DNA from: Chloroflexota bacterium
GTDB lineage: Bacteria > Chloroflexota > Anaerolineae > Caldilineales > Caldilineaceae
Direction of reading: 5' to 3'
DNA length: 46,921 bases
NCBI GenBank assembly: GCA_018969295.1
Contig: JAGWYN010000033.1
Location: 1-46,921, forward strand
Position 1 is the first letter of the stretch. Each line of letters begins with the position of its first letter. This document shows positions 19,399 to 28,417 of this stretch, piece by piece. The notes beneath the pieces were generated by a model, which had not been told where the DNA came from, did not search any database, and saw only the letters and a program-made list of their open reading frames with translations. The position numbers and the translations under genes are program-made.

Positions 19399-20286
19399 TC
19401 AAGCTTTTACTTGAACCCCAGCTCCCTCCTCGATCACTTTGATGAACGCCGAGGCGTTTTCTTCGCCCCACCCCCGGTTGACCCCTACCTTGATGTTCTC
19501 ACGGATCGCCGCCCCCCCCGGCAGCGGCACGTTGAGATCCTGCGCAAAGCTCGCGATCAAATTCGCGTCCTTGAGCATCAGCTTCAAGGCAAAGTTTACA
19601 TCGAAGTCTCGACGCACCAATGCCCCCCCCACCCCGTCGAAGATCGGCGACTTGAAGTCGGTCACATGCAGCACCCCGAGCACATCGCGCGGGTCCAAAC
19701 CCGCCTTGGTCGCCAGCACCATCGCTTCGCCGATCGCCTCCAACTGGAAGGCCACCACCAGGTTGCCGACCAGTTTCATCGACGCGCCGCGGCCATTCTC
19801 CCCCATATAGTGGGTCGTTTCACTCAACGGCTCCAGCAGCGGCAGCACCGTTTCATAGACCTCCCGTTTGCCCCCCACCACAATCCAGAGGCCACCGTTG
19901 GCTGCTTCATTTTTAGAGCCAAAAACCGGCGCATCCAAAAAGTCTACCCCCTTTTCCGCAAATGCGGCAGATTCCTTGCGGCTGGTGTTCGGGTGCACCG
20001 TGGTCATGTCCAACACAATCTGTCCTGGACGGACGGCGTCGATCAGACGCCCTTCCCCCCAGACCAGATCTTCCACCGCGTGGTCGTCGCTCAAACAGTA
20101 CAAAACGACCTCAGCGTCCGCCACAGCGTGCGCAGGCGTTGCCGCCTGCCGCGCACCCAGAGCCACCAACGGCGCACAGCGCTCTGCCGTGCGGTTCCAG
20201 ACCGTCACGCCATGCCCTGCTTTGAGCAGATTGGCGGCCATCCCCCTGCCCATGATTCCAAGCCCCAAATAGGCGATCGTACTCAT
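19399..20286 (-). CDS. NAD(P)-dependent 3-hydroxyacid dehydrogenase (GarR/3-hydroxyisobutyrate dehydrogenase family)
   Basis: 295 aa, beta-hydroxyacid dehydrogenase family. Rossmann motif GLGIMGRGMAANL at the N-terminus, substrate-binding DAPVFGSK (family consensus DAPVSGG), and the catalytic lysine region GRGASMKLVGN. Such enzymes reduce tartronate semialdehyde or oxidise 3-hydroxyacids. The VFGSK variant of the substrate loop is found in glyoxylate/succinic semialdehyde reductase-like members, so the exact substrate is open. GGGAG lies about 7 nt before the ATG at 20286. It follows the ABC permease on the same strand after 84 bp, which suggests it acts on a product of the imported compound. 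Confidence 0.85.
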   Translation of the reverse strand: MSTIAYLGLGIMGRGMAANLLKAGHGVTVWNRTAERCAPLVALGARQAATPAHAVADAEVVLYCLSDDHAVEDLVWGEGRLIDAVRPGQIVLDMTTVHPNTSRKESAAFAEKGVDFLDAPVFGSKNEAANGGLWIVVGGKREVYETVLPLLEPLSETTHYMGENGRGASMKLVGNLVVAFQLEAIGEAMVLATKAGLDPRDVLGVLHVTDFKSPIFDGVGGALVRRDFDVNFALKLMLKDANLIASFAQDLNVPLPGGAAIRENIKVGVNRGWGEENASAFIKVIEEGAGVQVKA

Positions 20287-20370
20287 TTCGGTTGCTCCCA
20301 ATAAAACTTTACAGAAGACCCCGACCGCACGGTCGAGCTGTGGAAAGCACTTCACACACCGCCAGATTGC

Positions 20371-21393
20371 TCAGATCGCCCGCTGTCTGCGCCGCTCCAC
20401 GTAGTCGTTGACCACCATCACGGCCAACAACAGCCCACCCCAGGCAAATTGACGAAAGAAAATCGCCGCACTGGAACCGGAAAGCTCCAGCATCAGCATG
20501 TTGAGACCCGTCGAAAGAAACTGGATGGTGAGCACAGAGAGCACCAGCCCCGCTACCGTGCCAAAGCCCCCTGTATAGCGAATGCCCCCCAAAATCGCAA
20601 TCAGCACGGTCAACAAGATAAACGAAGAGCCGTACTCTGGCTTGGCCGAGTTGACACGCGCCAGAAAGATGATCCCGGCAATCCCGGCAATCACCCCAGC
20701 CAGCCAGTAGGCACGCATCAACACCTTGACGTCGTCTATCCCAGAAAAAAGCGCCGCACGCAGGTTGGTGCCCAACATGTAGACATTGAAGCCAAAGGCC
20801 GTGCGGTTCAAAAGCACAGCAAAGACCACCGCCAGCACAACGAACACAATCACCGGAATGGGAACGCCGGCCACCGCACCGTTGCCGATAAACGCCAACT
20901 GCGTCGTCGTGATTGCCGGTCCGCCGGTAATCACATACGAGAGCCCCGTATACAACGAGCTGGTGCCCAGCGTCGCCAAAATTGGCGTGATCCCAGCCCG
21001 TGCGACCAACAGCCCGTTGAGCAGCCCACAGGCCGACGCCACCGCCAGCGCAGCCACCATGGCCAGCGGGATCGACAGTTCCAGCGCCACACCTGCCCCC
21101 CCCTCGCCCGAGAGACGGGTCAACAGCAGCGCAGCGGCAATCGCCGATAAATTGGCAGTTCCGACGATCGACAGATCGATCCCCCCCGTCAACATCGTGA
21201 TCATGATGGCGAAGGCCAGAATCCCAAACTCAGGAAACTGCACCGCCATCGACTGCAGGTTGCGGATGCTGAAAAATTTGTCCCCCAAGACCAGGCTGAA
21301 GCCGACAAAGATCAACAGTGTGATCGCCAGCAGACGCAACGGCTGACTGTCGCCTGCCAGACTCCATACCGGGCGTTTTGTGCTCTGCCCCAT
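20371..21393 (-). CDS. sugar ABC transporter permease (CUT2, RbsC-like) 2
   Basis: 340 aa, integral inner-membrane permease with about eight to ten hydrophobic helices. The CUT2/BPD_transp_2 core is seen in MITMLTGGIDLSIVG and the ATLGTSSLYTGLSYVITGG segment, then LGGIRYTGGFGTVAGL near the C-terminus. It pairs with the adjacent permease to form a heterodimeric channel, energised by the neighbouring double ATPase. It starts 12 nt after the first permease stop. Both permeases are clearly different in sequence, as in AI-2, rhamnose and erythritol-type systems rather than the single-permease ribose system. Confidence 0.92.
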   Translation of the reverse strand: MGQSTKRPVWSLAGDSQPLRLLAITLLIFVGFSLVLGDKFFSIRNLQSMAVQFPEFGILAFAIMITMLTGGIDLSIVGTANLSAIAAALLLTRLSGEGGAGVALELSIPLAMVAALAVASACGLLNGLLVARAGITPILATLGTSSLYTGLSYVITGGPAITTTQLAFIGNGAVAGVPIPVIVFVVLAVVFAVLLNRTAFGFNVYMLGTNLRAALFSGIDDVKVLMRAYWLAGVIAGIAGIIFLARVNSAKPEYGSSFILLTVLIAILGGIRYTGGFGTVAGLVLSVLTIQFLSTGLNMLMLELSGSSAAIFFRQFAWGGLLLAVMVVNDYVERRRQRAI

Positions 21394-21405
21394 CTCTTCT
21401 CCTCC

Positions 21406-22413
21406 CTACGCTTCTACCCGGTGATAGCCCTGTTGGCGGACACGCCGGGCCTGCAATGCAGGCAGCCCTGTGCCAATCAGAATGATCAGACCGATCACAA
21501 CCCGCTGCCAGACGGTCGGCACGCCGATCAGCACCAGGCTGTTGCTGGCGATCACCACCAAGATGACGCCCAGCACACTGCCCAGCACACTCCCCCGCCC
21601 GCCGGTCAACTGGGCTCCTCCCAGCACCACCGCAGCAATCACGTTCAGCTCCATCCCGACAATATCCTGCGGGTTGGCCTGCCGCGCCAGAGACCCGAAG
21701 GTCATCCCAGCCACCCCAGAGAGCAGGCCAACAAAGCCATAGATAAAGTACTGGATGCGTGGCACGTTGAAACCAGCCCGTTCAGCCGCCTCTCTCGCCC
21801 CCCCCAGCGCATAGACACCGCGCCCCAGCATGGTGTAGTTGAGCAGCAGCCAGACCAGCACGATCGTCCCCAGCGTGATCAGAATCGCCGGATGCAGATT
21901 GGCTACACCGCGCGTCAGGGGAACCTGAATCAACGCCGAACGGGCAAAGGCCTCCATCGCTGCCGGTACATCTCGGATGATCTGGTTGCCGATCGCAAAG
22001 AGCAAAAACCCATGAAACATGCTCAGGGTGCCCAACGACACGATCAGGGTCGGCAGACGAAACTGGGCGATAAAAAAGGCGTTGATCAGCCCCAGCCCCA
22101 GCCCGATCCCGGCGGCAATCGCAAACCCTACCCCAATCGACGCGTCGGGCAGACTTTGTTTGAGAATGAGGGTGGTGGAATAGAGGGCAAAGACCGCAAT
22201 CGCCGTGAACGACACATCGATGCCACCCGACACAATTACGATCAAAACGCCCATGGCAAAGATGCCCATGACAACGCTGCTGCGCAACAGGTCAAACAGG
22301 TTGCCCACCGAAAAAAAGGTCGGGTTGTTCAGGCCGATCACCAACGACAACAGGACGATCGTCGCCGCCACCAACACTTCGTTGCTGCGAAAGAGTCGAC
22401 TCACAGGCTTCAA
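21406..22413 (-). CDS. sugar ABC transporter permease (CUT2, RbsC-like) 1
   Basis: 335 aa, multi-spanning inner-membrane permease. The signature VLIVIVSGGIDVSF in the first third and VLGGAQLTGGRGSVLGSVLG in the last third are typical CUT2 features. The start codon overlaps the ATPase stop by 4 nt (ATGA), showing tight coupling. It works with the second permease downstream, the double ATPase upstream and the lipoprotein binding protein. The transport direction is import. Substrate prediction depends on the operon, not on this protein. Confidence 0.92.
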   Translation of the reverse strand: MKPVSRLFRSNEVLVAATIVLLSLVIGLNNPTFFSVGNLFDLLRSSVVMGIFAMGVLIVIVSGGIDVSFTAIAVFALYSTTLILKQSLPDASIGVGFAIAAGIGLGLGLINAFFIAQFRLPTLIVSLGTLSMFHGFLLFAIGNQIIRDVPAAMEAFARSALIQVPLTRGVANLHPAILITLGTIVLVWLLLNYTMLGRGVYALGGAREAAERAGFNVPRIQYFIYGFVGLLSGVAGMTFGSLARQANPQDIVGMELNVIAAVVLGGAQLTGGRGSVLGSVLGVILVVIASNSLVLIGVPTVWQRVVIGLIILIGTGLPALQARRVRQQGYHRVEA

Positions 22414-23903
22414 TCCTCGATTAGTTTTGCGGCCAACGCGTTTTCATTGGTTTGACGCGGCAGGATCTCCTCGACGATCGTGCCGTTGCGCATCAACAAA
22501 ATGCGATTGCAGGTCTGCAACAGCTCTGGGATGTCGTCGGAGATCACCAACAGCCCCATCCCTGCACGGGCCAGCCGCTTGATTAGTTCGTGCAGTTCAT
22601 TTTTGGAACCGATATCGACTCCCACCGTCGGGCCGTTGAGAATCATCAGATGGGGTCTGCTGGCCAGCCATTTGGCCACCACCACCCGCTGCTGGTTGCC
22701 GCCCGAAAGGGTTTTGACCGGCAGATCCGGGTCGGCAGTCTTGATCCGCAAAGAAGTCACCCAGTCGCGGATCTGCCGCTGGACCTGGAGCGGGTCGGTC
22801 AGCCCCAACCGCCCACGCAGCGTCTCGATCGTACGCACCACCACGTTCCGCCCGATCGACTGCTCCAAAAAGAGCCCCTCGGTCAGGCGGTCTTCGGGCA
22901 CATAGCCGATGCCGTGGGCAATTGCATCCTGCACCGACCGGATCTGCGCTGGCTTGCCATCGATTTCAATGTCGCCAGCGGTCATCGGCAACATCCCAAA
23001 CAACGCCAGCGCCAGTTCGGTCCGCCCTGACCCCAACAGCCCGGTCACCCCGACGATCTCGTGTGCCTGCAGCGCAAATGAAACGTCCTGCAGCACACCG
23101 GGAACCGCCAGCCCGCGCACACGCAACAGCGCCGGCTGGCCAGGGTCGGGCGTAAATTCATAGGCGTTCTCCGCAATACGCTGGCCGGTCATCTCGTAAA
23201 TGAGACGGGCCGTGTCGTATTCGCTGACCTGGCCAGCACTGACCACCTGCCCGTTGCGCATCACCAGGATCGACTGCGAAATCTCCAACACTTCGTTGAG
23301 TTTGTGGCTGACAAACAAAAAGGCGATCCCACGCCGCTGCAATTTGCCGATCACAGTAAACAACGTGCGAATTTCACGCTCGGTCAGCGCACTGGTGGGC
23401 TCGTCCATGATGATGAGCCGGGCATTTTGACGCAACGCCTTGGCAATCGCAATCAGCTGTTTGTTGGCCACCGACATCTCGTCGACCCGAGCGTCGAGGG
23501 GCAGGTGCACCTCAAGCTGACTGATGGCATCCTGAGCCACCCGACGCACATGAGCCCAGTTGACAAACTTCCGCCCGGCCGCCAGCTGCTCGTTGAGGGC
23601 AATGTTCTCGGAGACGGTCAGGTTGGGAAAAAGCGAGAAATCCTGGTAGATCACCTGGATCCCCTCCCGGATCGAGTCGATCGGGTGCAGACGCTCGTAG
23701 AGGGTGCCGCCAATCTCCACCGTGCCGCTGTCTCGCGGGTAGACCCCGGCGATGATCTTGATCAAGGTCGACTTGCCACAGCCGTTCTCCCCAACCAGGC
23801 AGTGAACAGTACCCTCTTCCAAAGTCACGCTGACATCCTGCAAGGCGCGCACACCTGCAAACGATTTGTGAATACCGGCAAGACGTACAATTGGTTTGGC
23901 CAT
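22410..23903 (-). CDS. sugar ABC transporter ATP-binding protein (CUT2, two ATPase domains)
   Basis: 497 aa, RbsA-type fusion of two nucleotide-binding domains. Domain 1: Walker A GENGCGKST (38-46), degenerate signature MSVANKQL, Walker B LIIMDEPTSAL. Domain 2: Walker A replaced by GLLGSGRTE (as in the family), intact LSGGNQQR signature, and an unusual Walker B LMILNGPTVGVD in which the usual Asp-Glu is Asn-Gly. So only the site combining domain 1 Walker A/B with the domain 2 signature looks fully catalytic. The ribosome-binding site is weak; the gene begins 163 nt after the binding-protein stop. Confidence 0.93.
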   Translation of the reverse strand: MAKPIVRLAGIHKSFAGVRALQDVSVTLEEGTVHCLVGENGCGKSTLIKIIAGVYPRDSGTVEIGGTLYERLHPIDSIREGIQVIYQDFSLFPNLTVSENIALNEQLAAGRKFVNWAHVRRVAQDAISQLEVHLPLDARVDEMSVANKQLIAIAKALRQNARLIIMDEPTSALTEREIRTLFTVIGKLQRRGIAFLFVSHKLNEVLEISQSILVMRNGQVVSAGQVSEYDTARLIYEMTGQRIAENAYEFTPDPGQPALLRVRGLAVPGVLQDVSFALQAHEIVGVTGLLGSGRTELALALFGMLPMTAGDIEIDGKPAQIRSVQDAIAHGIGYVPEDRLTEGLFLEQSIGRNVVVRTIETLRGRLGLTDPLQVQRQIRDWVTSLRIKTADPDLPVKTLSGGNQQRVVVAKWLASRPHLMILNGPTVGVDIGSKNELHELIKRLARAGMGLLVISDDIPELLQTCNRILLMRNGTIVEEILPRQTNENALAAKLIED

Positions 23904-23961
23904 GAATGCGTTGCCCTGGCAAGGATCCGGTCACAGCACGACCTGCGATCCGGCGACAGAA

Positions 23962-23977
23962 AAGAATTCTAATTCTT
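23962..23977 (-). terminator. weak hairpin after the binding-protein gene
   Basis: On the minus strand AAGAATT-AG-AATTCTT is followed by TTCTG. It lies between the binding-protein gene and the ATPase gene, where a leaky hairpin commonly lowers expression of the membrane genes relative to the abundant binding protein. The stem is AT-rich and weak. Confidence 0.3.
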
Positions 23978-24066
23978 CTGGCAGACCAGGAGAGGAGCGG
24001 ATGTTTCAGATGGCAGCGAAACACCAGCTCCCCCCCTGCTACAGAAGCACGCGCACGTCTGCGGCT

Positions 24067-25116
<1,050 letters not shown>

Positions 25117-25192
25117 ACTTGTTTGCTCCTTGATCTACTAGATTGAAAGGTTGTATAACTCGAACATCTATCGACTGCGGGCCCTCGCCCGT

Positions 25193-25822
25193 TCAGCCCA
25201 ACAACGTACGCAACATCACCACCAACGCCTCACAGCCAGGGTCTACCTTGCCTTCAGTGCGTTCCCCCACCCAGCTGGCCCGCCCGATTTTGCTGCGCAA
25301 CGGGGTCACACTGTCCCGACCCGCCTGGGCAGCAGCCAGCGCCGCCTGCCCAGCCTCTGCCACACTCTTTCCAGCCGCTACCGCAGCCCCAAATGCCACA
25401 GCAGCCGGATGAAGCGCGTCAATCACGGTCTTGTCGCCCAGCTGTGCTTTGCCACGCTCCTGTACACCTGCATCCGCCGCAGCCAGAAACGCAGCCAGAT
25501 CTTCGCCGGCCAGAGTTGTCTTGCCCGCCACCGCCTTGCCCCCACGCAGAAGGGCTGTCGCCAGCAGGGTGCCAAACGAGGAGGAACCTGCCCGGTTGGC
25601 AGCCATCCCCGCCTTGCCCAGCCACTTGCCGAGATCCCCCTCCACCGGCGTGCTCGCCACAAACTCTTGCAGCGCCAGCCCGATCTTGCTCAGCGTAATC
25701 CCGAGGTCGCCGTCCCCCATCTGCTGGTCCAATGCAGTCAGAGCAGCCTCCTGCGCCACCAATTCAGCGCCGATCCGTGCCACCGCAGCGGTCACAGCCG
25801 CCTCGTCCAGCCTTGCATTCAT
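25193..25822 (-). CDS. dhaL: dihydroxyacetone kinase-type subunit DhaL
   Basis: ADP/ATP-binding subunit of a Dha-type kinase, 209 aa. The magnesium-binding triad is intact: Asp32, Asp37, Asp39 in LDQQMGDGDLG; the residue after the last Asp is Leu rather than the more usual His or Thr. The nucleotide loop reads RAGSSSFGTLL instead of the usual GGSSG form, while DALHPA and GRASWVGERTEGKVDPG match the family. The start ATG at 25822 comes one base after the dhaK stop. It partners DhaK; phosphate donor could be ATP directly or a phosphoprotein, since no DhaM is nearby. Confidence 0.88.
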   Translation of the reverse strand: MNARLDEAAVTAAVARIGAELVAQEAALTALDQQMGDGDLGITLSKIGLALQEFVASTPVEGDLGKWLGKAGMAANRAGSSSFGTLLATALLRGGKAVAGKTTLAGEDLAAFLAAADAGVQERGKAQLGDKTVIDALHPAAVAFGAAVAAGKSVAEAGQAALAAAQAGRDSVTPLRSKIGRASWVGERTEGKVDPGCEALVVMLRTLLG

Positions 25823-25823
25823 C

Positions 25824-26828
25824 TTAGGCCACCTGCACAAAAAAAGGCGTCTGCGCCGGATGATCCAACCAGGCCGCCAGCTCGTCGTCGACCTCCATCA
25901 GCGTGATCGACGCCCCGGCCATCTCCATGCTCGTCGCATACTCGCCCACATAGGCCCGGTGCACACGAATCTCTCGGGCCGACAGCAGCTGGTGCACCCG
26001 GCGGTAGATGATGTACAGCTCTTCGGGGGGCGTTGCGCCCAGCCCGTTGACCATGACCGCCACACGGCTGCCTGCCGCCGGCTGCAGATCCTCGAGAATG
26101 GAAAGCACCATGCGTTCGGTGATCTCGTCGGCGCTTTGCAGCGCCTCCCGCTTCATCCCAGGTTCGCCGTGGATGCCCATGCCGATCTCCATTTCCCCTT
26201 CACCGATCATGAAGGTCGGTTTTCCGGCACGCGGCACCGTGCAGGGGGAGAGCGCCACCCCCATCGTACGGGTGTGTGCCAGCGCCTTCTCAGCAGCTGC
26301 CACCACTTCGTCAAGCGAGCCCCCCTGGTCGGCCTTGGCCCCCGCACACTTGAAGGCAAAGATCATCCCCGCTACACCACGCCGCCGGCCAGCTTCTGCC
26401 GGCGGCGCCGAAGCCACATCGTCCTTCACCAACACGGTGCGCACTTCGATCTCTTCAAACGACGCCATCTCGGCAGCCATGTCAAAATTCATCACGTCGC
26501 CGCCGTAGTTGCCATAAATGTAAACAACACCCCGCCCCCCATGAATGCGCTGGGTCACCGCCAACATCTGCTCGGCACTCGGGGAGGCAAACACATCGCC
26601 GACCGCACAGCCATCCAGCATGCCTTTGCCGACATAGCCCAAAAAGACAGGAAGGTGGCCAGAGCCGCCGCCGGTCGCCAACGCCACCTTGCCCTGCACC
26701 GGGGCATCGGCCCGCACGATGCAGTGCAGGTCGTCGCCAGCATGAGCCAGCTGCGTTGGGTGTGCCTTGAGCAACCCTTCCAGCATTTCAGGCACAAAAT
26801 CAGCAGGTTGGTTCAGTATTTTTTTCAT
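25824..26828 (-). CDS. dhaK: dihydroxyacetone kinase-type subunit DhaK (substrate subunit)
   Basis: 334 aa, binds a short-chain ketose covalently as a hemiaminal. The substrate histidine is His220 in MGIHGEPG; catalytic His58 in GGGSGHLP and Asp111 in NYGGDVMNF are also present. The usual GGGSGHEP has Leu in place of Glu, and the following VFLGYVGKGML departs from the classical dihydroxyacetone kinase, so a tetrulose or other ketose is possible. AGGAGA lies 7 nt before the ATG at 26828; the frame opens earlier but the leader would be non-homologous. First gene of the transporter operon, with a strong promoter and repeats upstream. Confidence 0.88.
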   Translation of the reverse strand: MKKILNQPADFVPEMLEGLLKAHPTQLAHAGDDLHCIVRADAPVQGKVALATGGGSGHLPVFLGYVGKGMLDGCAVGDVFASPSAEQMLAVTQRIHGGRGVVYIYGNYGGDVMNFDMAAEMASFEEIEVRTVLVKDDVASAPPAEAGRRRGVAGMIFAFKCAGAKADQGGSLDEVVAAAEKALAHTRTMGVALSPCTVPRAGKPTFMIGEGEMEIGMGIHGEPGMKREALQSADEITERMVLSILEDLQPAAGSRVAVMVNGLGATPPEELYIIYRRVHQLLSAREIRVHRAYVGEYATSMEMAGASITLMEVDDELAAWLDHPAQTPFFVQVA

Positions 26829-26991
26829 GTTCGAGTCTCCTGCCTGTTGTTTGAGGATTTCAATCGATTGCTCGCAAGCAACTTTTCTCCAGACAGACTG
26901 GCTGGGCACACAAAACTGCCAGCCACTTTGTCAACCATCTCAGCCGGTTGATACAGCGCCACAGGGCCCCAATTCGATCTGGAAACCATTT

Positions 26992-27020
26992 TGTACAGCT
27001 GTTATAGCACAAGTGTACAG
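26992..27020. promoter_or_regulatory. pair of TGTACAG repeats around the dhaK -10
   Basis: TGTACAG at 26992-26998 and 27014-27020, same orientation, 22 bp apart (about two helical turns), flank the -10 box at 27001-27006. A third element, GTGCG-TTTG-CGCAC, lies at 27034-27047 upstream of the -35. These are operator-like positions for a repressor of the sugar operon; the regulator gene is not in the window. Confidence 0.45.
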
Positions 27021-27030
27021 ATTTTTTCAA
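27001..27030 (-). promoter_or_regulatory. promoter of the dhaK operon
   Basis: Minus-strand TTGAAA (27025-27030), 18-bp spacer, TATAAC (27001-27006) preceded by TGC (extended -10). Predicted start near 26994, leaving a 165-nt leader. Confidence 0.6.
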
Positions 27031-27067
27031 ATTGTGCGTTTGCGCACGAACGGTGTTTTTTGCTGTT

Positions 27068-27095
27068 TTGACAATGCACCCGATTGTGTTATCCT
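27068..27095 (+). promoter_or_regulatory. promoter of the RIO-kinase transcript
   Basis: Consensus TTGACA (27068-27073), 16-bp spacer, TATCCT (27090-27095). Start predicted near 27102, just upstream of the 13-bp repeats. Confidence 0.55.
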
Positions 27096-27116
27096 ACAGT
27101 AATCCACTATCCACTG

Positions 27117-27179
27117 TCTGTAAAAAGTCTCTGTAAAAAGTCTCTGTAGAAAGTCTCTGTAGAAAGTCTCTGTAGAAAG
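27117..27179. repeat. 13-bp tandem repeat in a 5' leader
   Basis: Three exact copies of TCTCTGTAGAAAG (27141-27179) are preceded by TCTCTGTAAAAAG and a truncated TCTGTAAAAAG. The last copy runs directly into the AAAGGAGGG ribosome-binding site of the leader frame. Confidence 0.95.
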
Positions 27180-27191
27180 GAGGGAAACACG

Positions 27192-27254
27192 ATGCACATC
27201 AACATTTTGCAAATCCACCCTGTTTCTCTTCTGTCCCTGCGTGCGGGCAATTAA
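27192..27254 (+). CDS. possible 20-codon leader peptide
   Basis: ATG with a very good AAAGGAGGG seven nt upstream opens a frame of 20 codons (MHINILQIHPVSLLSLRAGN, TAA). It lies between the promoter and a terminator-like hairpin, the layout of a leader peptide. There is no run of a single amino acid that would name a signal. A later CCTTCCCCCCCTT stretch could pair with its ribosome-binding site. The frame may not be translated; it is called on the ribosome-binding site and context only. Confidence 0.45.
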   Translation: MHINILQIHPVSLLSLRAGN

Positions 27255-27284
27255 CAGCCTTCCCCCCCTTGGTTGTCTTCGTTA

Positions 27285-27315
27285 GCCGCAGCGTGTCTGC
27301 GGCGTTTGTTTTTTT
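27285..27315 (+). terminator. intrinsic terminator/attenuator before the RIO kinase
   Basis: GCCGCAG-CGTGT-CTGCGGC (27285-27303) is a perfect 7-bp GC-rich stem followed by GTTTG and seven T. It stands 25 nt upstream of the kinase GTG, downstream of its promoter and of the leader frame. Confidence 0.65.
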
Positions 27316-27340
27316 CGACCAAGACCACAGGAGCAATGCC

Positions 27341-28339
27341 GTGTCTTTCGATTTTGATTCGTTCGACGACAATCCCCTACCTACAAACGATCGGTGGAAT
27401 CCCCGTTCGGCCTCCAGAGCTGTCCCTGCAGTGCACAAGCAGCGCAAACCCAAAAAAACTGCGGGCCAGATTGTGGCTGAGCTGGCTGAGGCCCCCCACG
27501 TTGCAGAGGATCTTCTGAAGTTCACCTATCAGCCCGCGCGGCACGAGGCGATCTGGCTGCGCGAATCTCTGCAGCCTTTTTTTGACCAGGCCCTGATCGA
27601 AGATGTGCTGGCGCTGGTCAAAGGCGGCAAAGAAGCCAATGTCTATCTCTGTCGGGCAACCCCTCAGCTCGGGACTCCCTATCTCGCTGCCAAAGTCTAC
27701 CGCCCACGCCAGTTTCGCAACCTGCGCAACGACCAGCTCTACCGTGAGGGCCGGGAACTGCTCACCAGCCTGGGTGTCCCGATCAAAAACCGCGACACCC
27801 GCGAGATGCGCGCTATCCGCAACAAGACCTCCTACGGCGCCGAGTTGACCCACATCTCTTGGTTGATGTACGAGTACCTCACCCTCCAGCGGCTCTACGA
27901 ACTCGGCGCCGCCGTGCCCAGACCTTTCAGCGCCGCCGACAACGCCCTCCTGATGGCGTTCATCGGAGATGTTCAACAGCCCGCCCCGGTTTTACACGGG
28001 CAGACACTCCCCCCGGAGAAAGCAGGCCAGCTTTTCCACGCTGTGCTGAGCAATGTGGAGCTGATGCTGCAACACGGCCTTATCCACGGGGACCTCTCCG
28101 CCTACAACATTCTGTACTGGGAACAGACAATCACGCTGATCGATTTTCCACAGGTCACGTTGAGCGAAGGCAACCACAACGCCTACACCCTCTTGCACAG
28201 AGATCTGCAGCGGGTATGTGAATACTTTGCCCAGCAGGGGGTGCACCAGAACGCGTCGGCGCTGACAGCCCAGCTCTGGAAACAATATGTGCGCACAGCC
28301 CCCAACCAGACCTTGTCCGATGGCTACGATTCCGCCTGA
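27341..28339 (+). CDS. RIO-type serine/threonine protein kinase
   Basis: 332-aa atypical protein kinase resembling RIO1. Nucleotide loop KGGKEANVYLCRA, the ATP lysine in AAKVYRP, the catalytic loop LIHGDLSAYNILYW (Asp and Asn present) and the metal-binding IDFPQ. The preceding ~75 residues are basic and low in structure. RIO1 kinases act in small-subunit maturation in archaea and eukaryotes; bacterial roles are poorly known. The frame begins at a TTG at 27269, but that part lies in the terminator hairpin; GTG at 27341 has AGGAG seven nt before it and starts MSFDFDSFDD. Expression is probably controlled by the leader. Confidence 0.85.
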   Translation: MSFDFDSFDDNPLPTNDRWNPRSASRAVPAVHKQRKPKKTAGQIVAELAEAPHVAEDLLKFTYQPARHEAIWLRESLQPFFDQALIEDVLALVKGGKEANVYLCRATPQLGTPYLAAKVYRPRQFRNLRNDQLYREGRELLTSLGVPIKNRDTREMRAIRNKTSYGAELTHISWLMYEYLTLQRLYELGAAVPRPFSAADNALLMAFIGDVQQPAPVLHGQTLPPEKAGQLFHAVLSNVELMLQHGLIHGDLSAYNILYWEQTITLIDFPQVTLSEGNHNAYTLLHRDLQRVCEYFAQQGVHQNASALTAQLWKQYVRTAPNQTLSDGYDSA

Positions 28340-28360
28340 GAACAATGGCGCACGCACGCC

Positions 28361-28410
28361 TTTGCCCGATCGGGGTGCCTGAATTGGACCAGGCACCCCG
28401 ATCGGGCAAA
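28361..28410. terminator. 21-bp perfect hairpin between convergent genes
   Basis: Arms 28361-28381 and 28390-28410 are exact inverted repeats (outer TTTGCCCGAT, inner TGCCTG) with an 8-nt loop. It lies between the RIO kinase and the oppositely oriented dehydrogenase. No U-tract on either strand. Most simply a bidirectional terminator. Confidence 0.6.
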
Positions 28411-28417
28411 AGCGCTC

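Larger units (their letters stand above)
26829..27340. other. divergent regulatory region dhaK / RIO kinase
   Basis: 512 bp between the start codons of two divergent genes. It holds the dhaK promoter with flanking TGTACAG repeats and a small palindrome, the opposing promoter, a 13-bp tandem repeat, a 20-codon leader frame and a terminator-like hairpin. The dhaK leader (about 165 nt) also folds two hairpins, TGGCTGG/CCAGCCA and TTGCT/AGCAA (minus strand). Confidence 0.6.

Noticed and set aside
27192..27254. Classical amino-acid-biosynthesis attenuator peptide
   Set aside because: The 20 codons contain no run of one amino acid, and the downstream gene is a kinase, so a specific amino-acid signal cannot be claimed.
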